Shown: positions 1 to 6,615 of the stretch, in pieces
Layout: each line of letters starts with the position of its first letter
How positions within the stretch are numbered: the first letter of the stretch is position 1
Position numbers and translations under genes: made by a program
The notes under the pieces: generated by a model
Databases searched by the model: none
The model's input: only the letters and a program-made list of their open reading frames with translations
What the model was told of the DNA's origin: nothing
From: Propionibacteriaceae bacterium
GTDB taxonomy: Bacteria > Actinomycetota > Actinomycetes > Propionibacteriales > Propionibacteriaceae
Direction of reading: 5' to 3'
NCBI GenBank assembly: GCA_031282235.1
Contig: JAITED010000131.1
Coordinates: 1 to 7,928, forward strand
Length of the DNA stretch: 7,928 nucleotides

Positions 1-180
1 GAAGCCTACGGCCTAGAAGATGGCGATTTTGAGCCCTCCGGCGGCATCAATCCGCTGGCGGTACGCTACCTAAACCGGCTCTCCGATTTGGCGTTCATCC
101 TCGCACGCTACGCCAACCACACCGCTGGGCAAGCAGAGCTTAGTTGGGTGTCGGGAGGCGAGCGCCACCCCAGCGCTTAA
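1..180 (+). CDS. PduO-type ATP:cob(I)alamin adenosyltransferase, C-terminal end (partial)
   Basis: This frame is open from the first base to TAA at 178-180 and gives the last 59 residues of a protein whose start lies beyond the left edge. The stretch NPLAVRYLNRLSDLAFILARYAN is split here as NPLAVRYLNRLSD (residues 22-34) followed by a helix ending ARYAN. It matches the end of the PduO/MMAB family, where human MMAB has a closely similar LNRLSDYLFTLARYA. The family transfers the adenosyl group of ATP to cob(I)alamin to make coenzyme B12, acting as a soluble trimer. Most of the ATP-binding N-terminal part is outside the window. The gene converges on the DUF2550 gene with a 60-nt gap. The same family sits here in mycobacteria (Rv1314c, just before murA), so this is conserved actinobacterial synteny. 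It could serve B12 synthesis or only salvage; this fragment cannot tell. Confidence 0.9.
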   Translation, partial: EAYGLEDGDFEPSGGINPLAVRYLNRLSDLAFILARYANHTAGQAELSWVSGGERHPSA

Positions 181-195
181 AGACCCTTAAGCGCT
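172..195. terminator. Perfect inverted repeat at the 3' ends of convergent genes; possible bidirectional terminator
   Basis: AGCGCTTAA (172-180) and TTAAGCGCT (187-195) are exact reverse complements around a 6-nt loop (AGACCC), giving a 9-bp stem at the stop codon of the adenosyltransferase gene. An overlapping 14-bp perfect palindrome, CTTAAGCGCTTAAG, lies at 186-199 and would compete with it. Neither strand has a run of T after the stem, so this is not a classical intrinsic terminator. Its place between convergent genes is the only argument for termination. It may simply reflect the tandem repeats. Confidence 0.35.
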
Positions 196-236
196 TAAGA
201 GACCCTAGAGCGGCCAAGAGCGGCTAAGAACCCTAA
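172..236. repeat. Degenerate ~18-nt tandem repeat between convergent genes
   Basis: Copies begin at 172 (AGCGCTTAAAGACCCTTA), 190 (AGCGCTTAAGAGACCCTAG), 209 (a short copy, AGCGGCCAAG) and 219 (AGCGGCTAAGAACCCTAA). The first copy contains the last sense codons and the TAA stop of the adenosyltransferase gene, and the array runs to within 4 nt of the DUF2550 stop codon. It fills nearly all of the convergent intergenic gap. The copies are seen directly; their origin by slippage or duplication is inferred. Confidence 0.75.
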
Positions 237-240
237 CGCT

Positions 241-705
241 TCAGCACCATGCCAAGTCGATAGCGGCGATGTCGGAGCGGGAGCCAGCCTCCAACCAAGT
301 AGTCATCCCCAAAGCGGAACCGGCGGCCATGGAGAAATCGTAGCGGCGCTCACTGGCTACGGAGATAGTCACCACGAAGTCACCAAACGGCAGTTCTAGC
401 GCTTCTGCGCCTTGGGGTTGATGTTGCGATTCCAGACGCATCATGCGGCGGCTGAGACGCAGCACCGGTTTGGAGGACAAAGAAAAAGCTCGATACCACA
501 GGAACTCATCTCCTAAGTATCGAGCCATACCGGACGACCAAGGGAACGACCGCTGGGCAGTGTAGCGGCGCATCCCACAGTCAAAAACGCCGCCCCCCGC
601 ACACAGCAGACGACGGCGTATTATCAGCCCGATGGTCAGGCAGACGCAGATGCCCACCAGAGCTAACAAAAGCCCCGGCAGATACGCCACCAACCATCCA
701 ATCAT
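241..705 (-). CDS. DUF2550 family membrane-anchored protein
   Basis: This 154-residue protein has one N-terminal membrane helix (about residues 4-28) followed at once by RRR, then a soluble domain, so the domain is probably cytoplasmic. Features that match DUF2550 as I know it are the RRRLLCAGGGVFDC segment just after the helix, the ARYLGDEFLWYRAFSLSSKP stretch (about 61-80) and the C-terminal TTWLEAG. Its function is unknown. It follows atpC by 50 nt on the same strand, as its relative Rv1312 does in mycobacteria, which suggests cotranscription and perhaps a link to ATP synthase or the envelope. The ATG at 705-703 is favoured because an in-frame TAG lies five codons upstream. The sequence before it (AGAGTCTCTCT) has no convincing Shine-Dalgarno, so translation may be weak or leaderless-like. 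It ends with TGA at 243-241. Confidence 0.85.
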   Translation of the reverse strand: MIGWLVAYLPGLLLALVGICVCLTIGLIIRRRLLCAGGGVFDCGMRRYTAQRSFPWSSGMARYLGDEFLWYRAFSLSSKPVLRLSRRMMRLESQHQPQGAEALELPFGDFVVTISVASERRYDFSMAAGSALGMTTWLEAGSRSDIAAIDLAWC

Positions 706-716
706 AGAGAGACTCT

Positions 717-752
717 AACGCACACAGGGCACAAAACGCACACAGGGCACAA
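717..752. repeat. Perfect two-copy 18-nt tandem repeat between atpC and the DUF2550 gene
   Basis: AACGCACACAGGGCACAA occurs at 717-734 and again, without a mismatch or spacer, at 735-752. Similar short sequences flank the pair (ACTCTAAC on the left, ACTCTTAAC on the right). It makes up 36 of the 50 nt between the two genes, starting 3 nt past the atpC stop codon in transcript order. It resembles a recent slippage or duplication product. No hairpin or promoter could be recognised in it. Confidence 0.9.
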
Positions 753-755
753 CTC

Positions 756-1172
756 TTAACCTTGGTGCAGCTCGGCGTATTTTTCGGCCGCCTTAATCTG
801 CGCTAGATACTGGTTGTAGAGGTGCTCGTCCTCGTCGGTGTAATCGCCTACGCGCTGCAACTCCTCCATTTTGGCGAAACCACGGCGAGCCTCATCAATG
901 CTGATTTCGTGACCCATCACCGCATGGTCAGTGAGGATGGAGAGCCGGTTCTCGAATACGCTCATGAAACCACCGGCCACCGCCATCACCTCGCGGCGAC
1001 CGTCCTCGGTGATAATCTCTGCCGCGCCGGGTGCCAACAGGGTGAGCAACGGCTCATGGTCGATGAGGATACCCAACGAACCCTCTACGTTAATCACTGT
1101 GACCCCCACAGCGTTGCCTTGCCAGATGATACCCTCCGGCGAGACGACCTCAACTTTGATTGGACCGCTCAC
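756..1172 (-). CDS. atpC: F1Fo ATP synthase epsilon subunit
   Basis: Epsilon is part of the central rotor stalk and can inhibit ATP hydrolysis through its C-terminal helices. The 138 residues match the usual length (139 in E. coli). The N-terminal beta-sandwich has the family motif GSLGILIDHEPLLTLLAPG at 31-49. Residues about 91-135 form the C-terminal helical hairpin (SIDEARRGFAKMEEL and following). The start is GTG at 1172-1170, one nt after the atpD TGA. A GAGG about 6 nt upstream, inside the end of atpD, can serve as ribosome binding site. The overlapping ATG at 1174-1172 is in another frame. The very close spacing suggests translational coupling to atpD, although the complex needs one epsilon per three beta. 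The gene ends in TAA at 758-756. Confidence 0.97.
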   Translation of the reverse strand: MSGPIKVEVVSPEGIIWQGNAVGVTVINVEGSLGILIDHEPLLTLLAPGAAEIITEDGRREVMAVAGGFMSVFENRLSILTDHAVMGHEISIDEARRGFAKMEELQRVGDYTDEDEHLYNQYLAQIKAAEKYAELHQG

Positions 1173-1173
1173 A

Positions 1174-2622
1174 TCAGCCTCGCTTCAACTTCTCCCACTG
1201 GGCGTATACGTCTTCCATCCCGCCGACGTTGAAGAACGCCTGCTCAGGAATCTGATCCACCTCGCCGTCGCAGATCATCCGGAACCCCTCGATGGTGTCT
1301 TTCACCGGCACGGTGGAACCAGCCACCCCGGTGAACTTCTCGGCGGTGTAGGTGTTTTGCGACAGGAACTGCTGGATACGCCGCGCCCGGTTGACGATGA
1401 TTTTGTCCTCCTCGGACAGTTCATCGATACCCAAGATGGCGATGATGTCTTGCAACTCCTTGTTGCGCTGCAAAATCTGCTTTACCCTAGTGGCGATGGC
1501 GTAATGCTCCTCCCCCACATACTCCGGAGCCAAGATGCGCGACGTGGAGGTCAACGGATCCACCGCCGGATACAGGCCACGGGAGGCGATGTCGCGTGAA
1601 AGCTCAGTTGTGGCATCCAAGTGGGCGAATGTCGTAGCCGGAGCGGGGTCGGTGTAGTCGTCTGCTGGCACATAGATGGCCTGCATGGACGTGATGGAGT
1701 GCCCCCGGGTGGAGGTGATACGTTCCTGCAACTGCCCCATCTCGTCGGCCAAGTTTGGCTGATAGCCCACCGCGGAGGGCATCCGACCCAGCAGCGTTGA
1801 CACTTCAGAACCGGCCTGAGTGAAACGGAAGATGTTGTCGATGAACAGCAACACATCCTGATTCTCAACATCGCGGAAATACTCCGCCATGGTGAGCGCC
1901 GAGAGGGCGACACGCAGGCGGGTGCCCGGCGGTTCGTCCATCTGGCCGAAGATGAGCGCCGTATCTTTGATAACCCCGGCGTCCGTCATCTCGTTGATGA
2001 GGTCGTTGCCCTCGCGGGTACGCTCCCCCACCCCGGCGAAAACCGACGTGCCGCCGAAGTTGTGGGCGATACGATAAATCATCTCCTGAATCAACACCGT
2101 CTTACCAACGCCAGCGCCACCGAACAGGCCGATTTTGCCGCCTTGCACATACGGGGTGAGCAGGTCTAGCACCTTGATGCCGGTCTCCAACATCTGAGTT
2201 TCGGGCTGCAACGCATCGAACGTCGGCGGCTCCCGGTGGATCGGCCAGCGCTCTGTAATCTCAAAGGTGGACGGGTCGGTGTTTAGGCACTCACCGATGA
2301 CGTTCCACACCTTGCCTTTAGTTACCGGGCCGACGGGCACTGTAATCGGAGCGCCCGTATCAATCACTTTCGCGCCGCGGCGCACCCCATCGGTTGGTTT
2401 CAGCGAGATGCAGCGTACCGTCTCGTCACCGACCTGTAGCTCCACCTCCAAGGTGATGGTTTTAACCTCACCCTGCATCTCTGCATCAACGTGCAGCGCG
2501 TTGTGTATCTCAGGAATCTGGCCGACGGGGAACTCCACATCGACAACAGAGCCGATGACCCGGGTGACCCGACCAGTACCTGCAGGCTTGGTCGATGTCT
2601 GTTCACTAACTGTTGCGGTCAT
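1174..2622 (-). CDS. atpD: F1Fo ATP synthase beta subunit (catalytic)
   Basis: Beta carries the three catalytic nucleotide sites of the F1 head and makes ATP from ADP and phosphate as gamma turns. In its 482 residues I see the N-terminal beta-barrel (about 16-95), the Walker A loop GGAGVGKT at 168-175, GERTREG at 199-205 with the catalytic glutamate E200, Walker B VLLFID ending at D262, and the gamma-contacting DELSEED loop intact at 400-406. The N-terminus has a short polar leader (MTATVSEQTSTKPAG) before the conserved GRVTRVIGSVVDVEFP, common among actinobacterial beta subunits. The ATG at 2622-2620 is supported by a strong AGAGGAG 7 nt upstream, overlapping the atpG stop. atpG is 13 nt upstream and atpC 1 nt downstream. 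Nothing is missing or truncated. Confidence 0.99.
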   Translation of the reverse strand: MTATVSEQTSTKPAGTGRVTRVIGSVVDVEFPVGQIPEIHNALHVDAEMQGEVKTITLEVELQVGDETVRCISLKPTDGVRRGAKVIDTGAPITVPVGPVTKGKVWNVIGECLNTDPSTFEITERWPIHREPPTFDALQPETQMLETGIKVLDLLTPYVQGGKIGLFGGAGVGKTVLIQEMIYRIAHNFGGTSVFAGVGERTREGNDLINEMTDAGVIKDTALIFGQMDEPPGTRLRVALSALTMAEYFRDVENQDVLLFIDNIFRFTQAGSEVSTLLGRMPSAVGYQPNLADEMGQLQERITSTRGHSITSMQAIYVPADDYTDPAPATTFAHLDATTELSRDIASRGLYPAVDPLTSTSRILAPEYVGEEHYAIATRVKQILQRNKELQDIIAILGIDELSEEDKIIVNRARRIQQFLSQNTYTAEKFTGVAGSTVPVKDTIEGFRMICDGEVDQIPEQAFFNVGGMEDVYAQWEKLKRG

Positions 2623-2629
2623 GGGTTTT

Positions 2630-2636
2630 CTCCTCT
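2630..2636 (-). promoter_or_regulatory. Strong Shine-Dalgarno for atpD
   Basis: AGAGGAG lies 7 nt before the atpD ATG and starts within the TAA stop codon of atpG. It fixes the atpD start and is one of the clearest ribosome binding sites in the operon, fitting the need for three beta subunits per gamma. Confidence 0.8.
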
Positions 2637-3535
2637 TATCCTGCCAGCGCCCCAGCGCCGCCGACGATCTCGTTTATTTCTTGGGTAATCTCCGCTTGAC
2701 GCGCCTGATTGGCATCGCGTGTCAGCGAATCTATGAGTTGTTTCGCATTATCAGTTGCGGAGTGCATCGCCTGTTGGCGCGCCGCCAGTTCGGAGGCCGC
2801 CGACTCCATCAGTGCAAAATGGATACGGTTGATGATGTAGAGCGGCAGTAGCTTGTCTAACACCACTGCGGCTTTCGGTTCGTAGTGATACTCGTCGGAC
2901 ATGACGAACGGCCCTGTGCCAGCTTCCGTATCCTCCTCCACCACTTCCAGTGGCAGCAGCCGTACAATCTGCACCTGCTGGCTCACCATCGACTTGAACC
3001 GGGTGAACACCACATGCAGCTCGTCAACCCCACCCTCGGCGGTGGGCTTTAAGAACTCCTCGATGAGACGCACCCCGATGTATTTGGCGTCGGTATACGT
3101 CGGCTTCTCCGAGAACCCCATCCAGAAGTCGGCAATCTCGCGGTTACGGAACGTGAAGTAATCTTTCACTTTCCGGCCGCAGGTGTAGATGTCTAGCTGC
3201 TTGTTTTCTTCCTCAAGCCGTTTGATAAGCCCCTCGGCGGTACGGATGATGTTGGCGTTATACGCCCCAGCCAGCCCTCTGTCGGCGCTGATGATGAGCA
3301 CCGCTGCGCGTTCGCAGACCGGCGGCTCCAAGGTGAGCGGGTGCGCCACCTCGGTGTGCGCCGCCACATCTGAGACCGCCCGAATCAGTTCCTCATTGTA
3401 GGGAACCGCCTGCCTGGCTCGCGCCTGGGCGCGCATCACCCGCGAAGCAGCAATCAACTCCATCGCTTTGGTGATCTTCATGGTTGCGGAAACGGACTTC
3501 CGGCGCTCCCGCAACTCGCGCAGTGTGGCAGGCAT
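2636..3535 (-). CDS. atpG: F1Fo ATP synthase gamma subunit
   Basis: Gamma is the central shaft that couples c-ring rotation to the catalytic sites. The 299-residue protein has the N-terminal shaft helix (RRKSVSATMKITKAMELIAASR, about 11-32), a central Rossmann-like globular part (about 75-215, with ISADRGLAGAYN at 82-93) and the C-terminal shaft helix with the family signature ITQEINEIVGGAGAL at 283-297. The segment at 159-173 (EEFLKPTAEGGVDEL) is short, so the extra gamma loop described for mycobacteria at about this position is absent. The ATG at 3535-3533 directly abuts the atpA TAA with no gap, and a G-rich AAAGCGGGGG precedes it inside atpA, so translation is probably coupled to atpA. 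The next gene, atpD, is 13 nt downstream. Confidence 0.98.
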   Translation of the reverse strand: MPATLRELRERRKSVSATMKITKAMELIAASRVMRAQARARQAVPYNEELIRAVSDVAAHTEVAHPLTLEPPVCERAAVLIISADRGLAGAYNANIIRTAEGLIKRLEEENKQLDIYTCGRKVKDYFTFRNREIADFWMGFSEKPTYTDAKYIGVRLIEEFLKPTAEGGVDELHVVFTRFKSMVSQQVQIVRLLPLEVVEEDTEAGTGPFVMSDEYHYEPKAAVVLDKLLPLYIINRIHFALMESAASELAARQQAMHSATDNAKQLIDSLTRDANQARQAEITQEINEIVGGAGALAG

Positions 3536-5170
3536 TTACCCCCGCTTTCCAGTGACTATCTTGGCTTGGTCGATGTCGTCATCTTCCACTTCTTCAGCTT
3601 CGACGGCTCCCAACAGCCGCCCATCTGTGAGCCGGAACCCCGCCTTGAAAGCTGTGATCGCGGCATCCAGTTCCGCTTCGGTTTCATCCTCCAGCTTGCC
3701 GGTGGTGGCAATCGCGGTCAACACCCCAGTGGCGGTCGCCAGATGCTCGTGAAACTCCTTCTCAAACCGCAGTATGTCCTCTACGGGCACGTCGTCCAGT
3801 TTGCCGCCGGTGCCCGCCCAGATGGACACCACTTGGCGTTCCATCGGCATCGGGTTAGCCAACGGTTGCCGCAACAGTTCGGTGAGCCTAGCGCCGCGAT
3901 CCAACTGCCGTTTAGAGGTTTCGTCCAAATCGGAGGCGAACATAGCGAACGCCTGCATATCGCGGTACTGTGCCAGCGATATTTTCAACGTACCGGCGAC
4001 CTTCTTCATGGCTTTCGTCTGCGCAGCGCCACCCACTCGGGAAACCGAGATGCCCACGTCGATAGCGGGGCGTTGGTTGGCGTTGAACAGGTCGGACTGC
4101 AAGAAGATCTGGCCGTCGGTAATCGAAATCACGTTGGTGGGGATGTAGGCCGATACGTCGTTGGCTTTAGTTTCGATGATCGGCAGACCAGTCATCGAAC
4201 CACCCCCGATAGCATCGGAGAGTTTTGCACAGCGCTCCAGCAGGCGGGAGTGCAGATAGAACACGTCGCCGGGGTACGCTTCCCGACCGGGCGGGCGGCG
4301 CAGTAGCAGCGACATAGCGCGGTACGCTTCGGCCTGTTTGGTGAGGTCGTCAAACACGATGAGTACGTGTTTACCCTGATACATCCAGTGCTGCCCGATA
4401 GCGGAACCGGCGTAAGCGGCGATGTATTTGTAACCAGCGGGGTCAGAGGCGGGCGAGTTGACGATGGTGGTGTACTCCATCGCCCCAGCCTTCTCCAAGT
4501 TCTCGCGCACCTCAGCCACTGTGGAGTTTTTCTGCCCGATAGCGACGTAGATACAGCGCACCTGCTTGGCGGGATCACCAGATTCCCAGTTAGCGCGCTG
4601 GTTCATAATCGCGTCGGTGGCGATGGCGGTCTTGCCGGTCTTGCGGTCGCCGATGATCAACTGCCGTTGGCCACGACCGATGGGGGTCATCGAGTCGATA
4701 GCTTTCAGGCCGGTCATCAACGGTTCATTCACCTCTTGCCGATCCATCACGCCGGCGGCCTGTAACTCCAAAGGACGCCGACCCTCAATGCCCTTGATGG
4801 GGCCCTCGCCGTCCACCGGGTTACCCATAGCGTCCACTACGCGCCCCAGATAGCCATCGCCTACTGGCACGGACAGGATGTCGCCGGTGCCGCGTACCGC
4901 TGAGCCCTCGTCGATACCGTTAGAGTCCCCCAGCACCACCACGCCGATTTCGCGGGCGTCCAAGTTGAGCGCGATGCCCAGCGTGCCGTTCTCGAAACGC
5001 AGCAGTTCGTTGGCCATCACGTTCGGCAACCCCTCGACCCGCGCGATACCGTCGCCGGAGGTGACCACATGGCCAATCTCCTCCCGCTCCGCATCACTGG
5101 GGGTGAAATTGGTGACGAACTCGTCCAGTGCGGCCCGAATCTCGTCCGGACTGATGAGCAGTTCCGCCAT
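3536..5170 (-). CDS. atpA: F1Fo ATP synthase alpha subunit
   Basis: Alpha alternates with beta in the F1 hexamer, binds regulatory nucleotide and supplies the arginine finger to the catalytic site. Visible in its 544 residues are the delta-binding N-terminus (about 1-25), the Walker A loop GDRKTGKT at 174-181, VLIVFDD with Walker B at about 269-275, and GISVSRVGGAAQTK at 373-386 with the arginine finger R378. Against the 513-residue E. coli protein it runs about 30 residues further (about 515-544). This tail is acidic (EAEEVEDDDID) and ends in basic residues (GKRG), the place of the hydrolysis-suppressing alpha tail described in mycobacteria. The ATG at 5170-5168 follows AGGA with 6-nt spacing. 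An inverted repeat lies in the 56-nt gap after atpH. Confidence 0.99.
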   Translation of the reverse strand: MAELLISPDEIRAALDEFVTNFTPSDAEREEIGHVVTSGDGIARVEGLPNVMANELLRFENGTLGIALNLDAREIGVVVLGDSNGIDEGSAVRGTGDILSVPVGDGYLGRVVDAMGNPVDGEGPIKGIEGRRPLELQAAGVMDRQEVNEPLMTGLKAIDSMTPIGRGQRQLIIGDRKTGKTAIATDAIMNQRANWESGDPAKQVRCIYVAIGQKNSTVAEVRENLEKAGAMEYTTIVNSPASDPAGYKYIAAYAGSAIGQHWMYQGKHVLIVFDDLTKQAEAYRAMSLLLRRPPGREAYPGDVFYLHSRLLERCAKLSDAIGGGSMTGLPIIETKANDVSAYIPTNVISITDGQIFLQSDLFNANQRPAIDVGISVSRVGGAAQTKAMKKVAGTLKISLAQYRDMQAFAMFASDLDETSKRQLDRGARLTELLRQPLANPMPMERQVVSIWAGTGGKLDDVPVEDILRFEKEFHEHLATATGVLTAIATTGKLEDETEAELDAAITAFKAGFRLTDGRLLGAVEAEEVEDDDIDQAKIVTGKRG

Positions 5171-5195
5171 TTGCGTCCTACTTTCCTTGTGTTTT

Positions 5196-5223
5196 CCTCC
5201 GTTTGAGCGCTGCCAAGCGGAGG
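5196..5223 (-). promoter_or_regulatory. Intercistronic stem-loop between atpH and atpA
   Basis: In the transcript, CCUCCGCUUG (5223-5214) can pair with CAAACGGAGG (5205-5196) across an 8-nt loop: nine of ten positions pair, with one C-A mismatch. The stem starts 3 nt after the atpH stop and ends 25 nt before the atpA ATG, leaving the AGGA near the start codon free. The 3' arm contains a GGAGG too far from the ATG to be the direct ribosome binding site. A role in mRNA processing, stability or a ribosome standby site is inference. No U-run follows, so it is not an intrinsic terminator. Confidence 0.55.
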
Positions 5224-5226
5224 TAA

Positions 5227-6030
5227 TTAAACCAAAATCCCTTGTTGACCAATTTCCTGCTTGGCTTCCGCTACTCGGGTAGCCATGCTGCCATCAATCA
5301 CTTCGCCCGCAATCTCCGCTCGAACGCCGCCGATCACCTGCGAATCAATTTTCAGCAGGGGGTCAATCTCGGCTCCGTAGATCCGCCGCAACTGCGCAAC
5401 CAACTGCGCAAGACGCGGTTCATCCAACGGGATAGCGGTGGTGATGGTGGCTCTGAGCGCGTTGCGTAAATCCGCCCCGATGTCCAGATAGTGCTGCAAA
5501 GCACGCACGAAGCCGCGAGCTTGTCGAGTTATCGCCAACTCCGCGAGCGCTTTACTGGTTTCGTTGGCCTTTGCACCGAGCAGCCTTGCGCTCAAGGCGA
5601 TACGGGCATTAACCGGATACGACTGTTCGTTTAAGGCCGTAGCCAGTTCGGCGTTGCCCTCCACCGCTACGATGAGCCGAGCTAGGTCATCGCGCACCCA
5701 AGCGGAATCACCAGCAGCCCTACGCCACAGCAGCCGTACCGCTGCGTCGTCTAAGGCGTCGCACAGTTCAGCACCAGAGTTATACGGCTCCGCGACCACA
5801 GCTTGCAACACTTGCAGCGCTGCCGTCTCCACTTTTCCAGTGAAAACTTTCGCTGCAACTGCTTGTCTGCCAGCGGTTCGGAGCGCCGGGTCAGTGAACC
5901 GACGCGCCAACAGGCTTTGGGAGCGCAACAGATCTGAGACCGCAAGCAGCCCCGCTGCGGTGTTCTGCCCCGGCTCCACTTCGTCTGTCGTGCGCAACAG
6001 CGCCGACGTCAGCTTGCTTTCCCCGCTCAC
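5227..6030 (-). CDS. atpH: F1Fo ATP synthase delta subunit
   Basis: Delta sits on top of F1 and links the alpha N-termini to the peripheral stalk of b subunits. At 267 residues it is much longer than E. coli delta (177), as is usual for actinobacteria outside the mycobacteria, where a b-delta fusion is found instead. The C-terminal part has the family signature region KIDSQVIGGVRAEIAGEVIDGS (about 228-249), and the rest is mostly helical. The start is GTG at 6030-6028, 5 nt after the atpF TAG. The ribosome binding site is weak (AAGGG about 10 nt upstream, in the end of atpF), so coupling to atpF is likely. It ends in TAA at 5229-5227, followed by 56 nt with a stem-loop before atpA. Confidence 0.95.
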   Translation of the reverse strand: MSGESKLTSALLRTTDEVEPGQNTAAGLLAVSDLLRSQSLLARRFTDPALRTAGRQAVAAKVFTGKVETAALQVLQAVVAEPYNSGAELCDALDDAAVRLLWRRAAGDSAWVRDDLARLIVAVEGNAELATALNEQSYPVNARIALSARLLGAKANETSKALAELAITRQARGFVRALQHYLDIGADLRNALRATITTAIPLDEPRLAQLVAQLRRIYGAEIDPLLKIDSQVIGGVRAEIAGEVIDGSMATRVAEAKQEIGQQGILV

Positions 6031-6035
6031 TAGAC

Positions 6036-6584
6036 CTAACCCTTCACCGCTGGTTGTGTCGCTAATTGTGCTAAGAACCGATCAATAGCCCGCCGGGCGC
6101 GGTCATCGTCCTCCAATGATTCTCCAACAATTTTGGAGGCCAGTGCGGTGGCGAGTGTGCCCACTTCACCACGCAGTTGGCTGGAAACGATCTCGCGCTC
6201 GGTCTCAATCTGCGCTTTAGCTTGCTCCAACATGCGGGTCGATTCCCGACCTGCCTGATCTCGCGCCTGTTCGACTATCGCCGCTGCTTGCGCTTTGGCT
6301 TGGTCACGAATCGCGTTTGCCTCGCCGTTAGCATCAGCCAACTGTGCCGCGTATTGATTACGCAGCGCATCCGCTTCAGCTTGCGCCCGTTCCGCGAGTT
6401 CTATCCCGCCTTCAATCTGCCGAGACCTCTCTTGGTACATCTTCTCGAAACCCGGCGAGATGAACTTGGCGAAACCGAACCAGATAATTCCGGCGGTCAC
6501 CAGCCCAATCGCCACCTCAAAGATGTTGTGCGGTGCGAGCGGCCCCAAATTGATCTCCAGCGGGCACCATGCAATTGGCATCAT
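6036..6584 (-). CDS. atpF: F1Fo ATP synthase b subunit
   Basis: The b subunit forms the peripheral stalk that stops the F1 head from turning. The 182 residues give one membrane helix at about 20-43 (from HNIFEVAIGLV) after a short extracytoplasmic N-terminus, then FEKMYQERSRQIEGGIELAERAQAEA, the start of a long charged Ala/Glu/Gln-rich coiled-coil (about 47-140), and a C-terminal delta-binding part with LATALASKIVGESL (144-157). There is one b gene and no b' gene or b-delta fusion. Two ATG codons stand in tandem (6584-6582 and 6581-6579). AAGGGGG ends 5 nt before the first, so that one is preferred. This ribosome binding site lies in the 3' arm of a stem-loop right after the atpE stop. atpH follows after 5 nt. 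Confidence 0.97.
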   Translation of the reverse strand: MMPIAWCPLEINLGPLAPHNIFEVAIGLVTAGIIWFGFAKFISPGFEKMYQERSRQIEGGIELAERAQAEADALRNQYAAQLADANGEANAIRDQAKAQAAAIVEQARDQAGRESTRMLEQAKAQIETEREIVSSQLRGEVGTLATALASKIVGESLEDDDRARRAIDRFLAQLATQPAVKG

Positions 6585-6589
6585 AGTTG

Positions 6590-6614
6590 CCCCCTTTTCG
6601 CTGGGATAAGGGGG
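6590..6614 (-). promoter_or_regulatory. Stem-loop that sequesters the atpF ribosome binding site
   Basis: In the transcript, CCCCCUU (6614-6608) is perfectly complementary to AAGGGGG (6596-6590), with an 11-nt loop. The 3' arm is the atpF Shine-Dalgarno, 5 nt before its ATG. The 5' arm begins 1 nt after the atpE UGA stop, so a ribosome finishing atpE would cover it and open the stem. This arrangement would couple atpF translation to atpE while keeping it below atpE, which suits a complex with many c and only two b subunits. The pairing is seen; the regulatory effect is inferred. Confidence 0.6.
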
Positions 6615-6615
6615 A

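Noticed and set aside
717..752. CRISPR array or attachment site
   Set aside because: There are only two adjoining copies, with no spacers, no cas genes, and no integrase or tRNA nearby.
1172..1174. ATG overlapping the atpD stop as a possible atpC start
   Set aside because: It is in the wrong frame for the epsilon protein; the GTG at 1172-1170 is in frame and yields the standard N-terminus.
931..1599. 222-codon plus-strand open frame across the atpC-atpD junction
   Set aside because: It is antisense to two certain genes, has no recognisable domain and a Ser/Thr/Pro/His-rich composition typical of a shadow frame.
3566..4306. 246-codon plus-strand open frame inside atpA
   Set aside because: It is antisense to the conserved atpA coding sequence, its translation resembles no family I know, and there is no convincing ribosome binding site.
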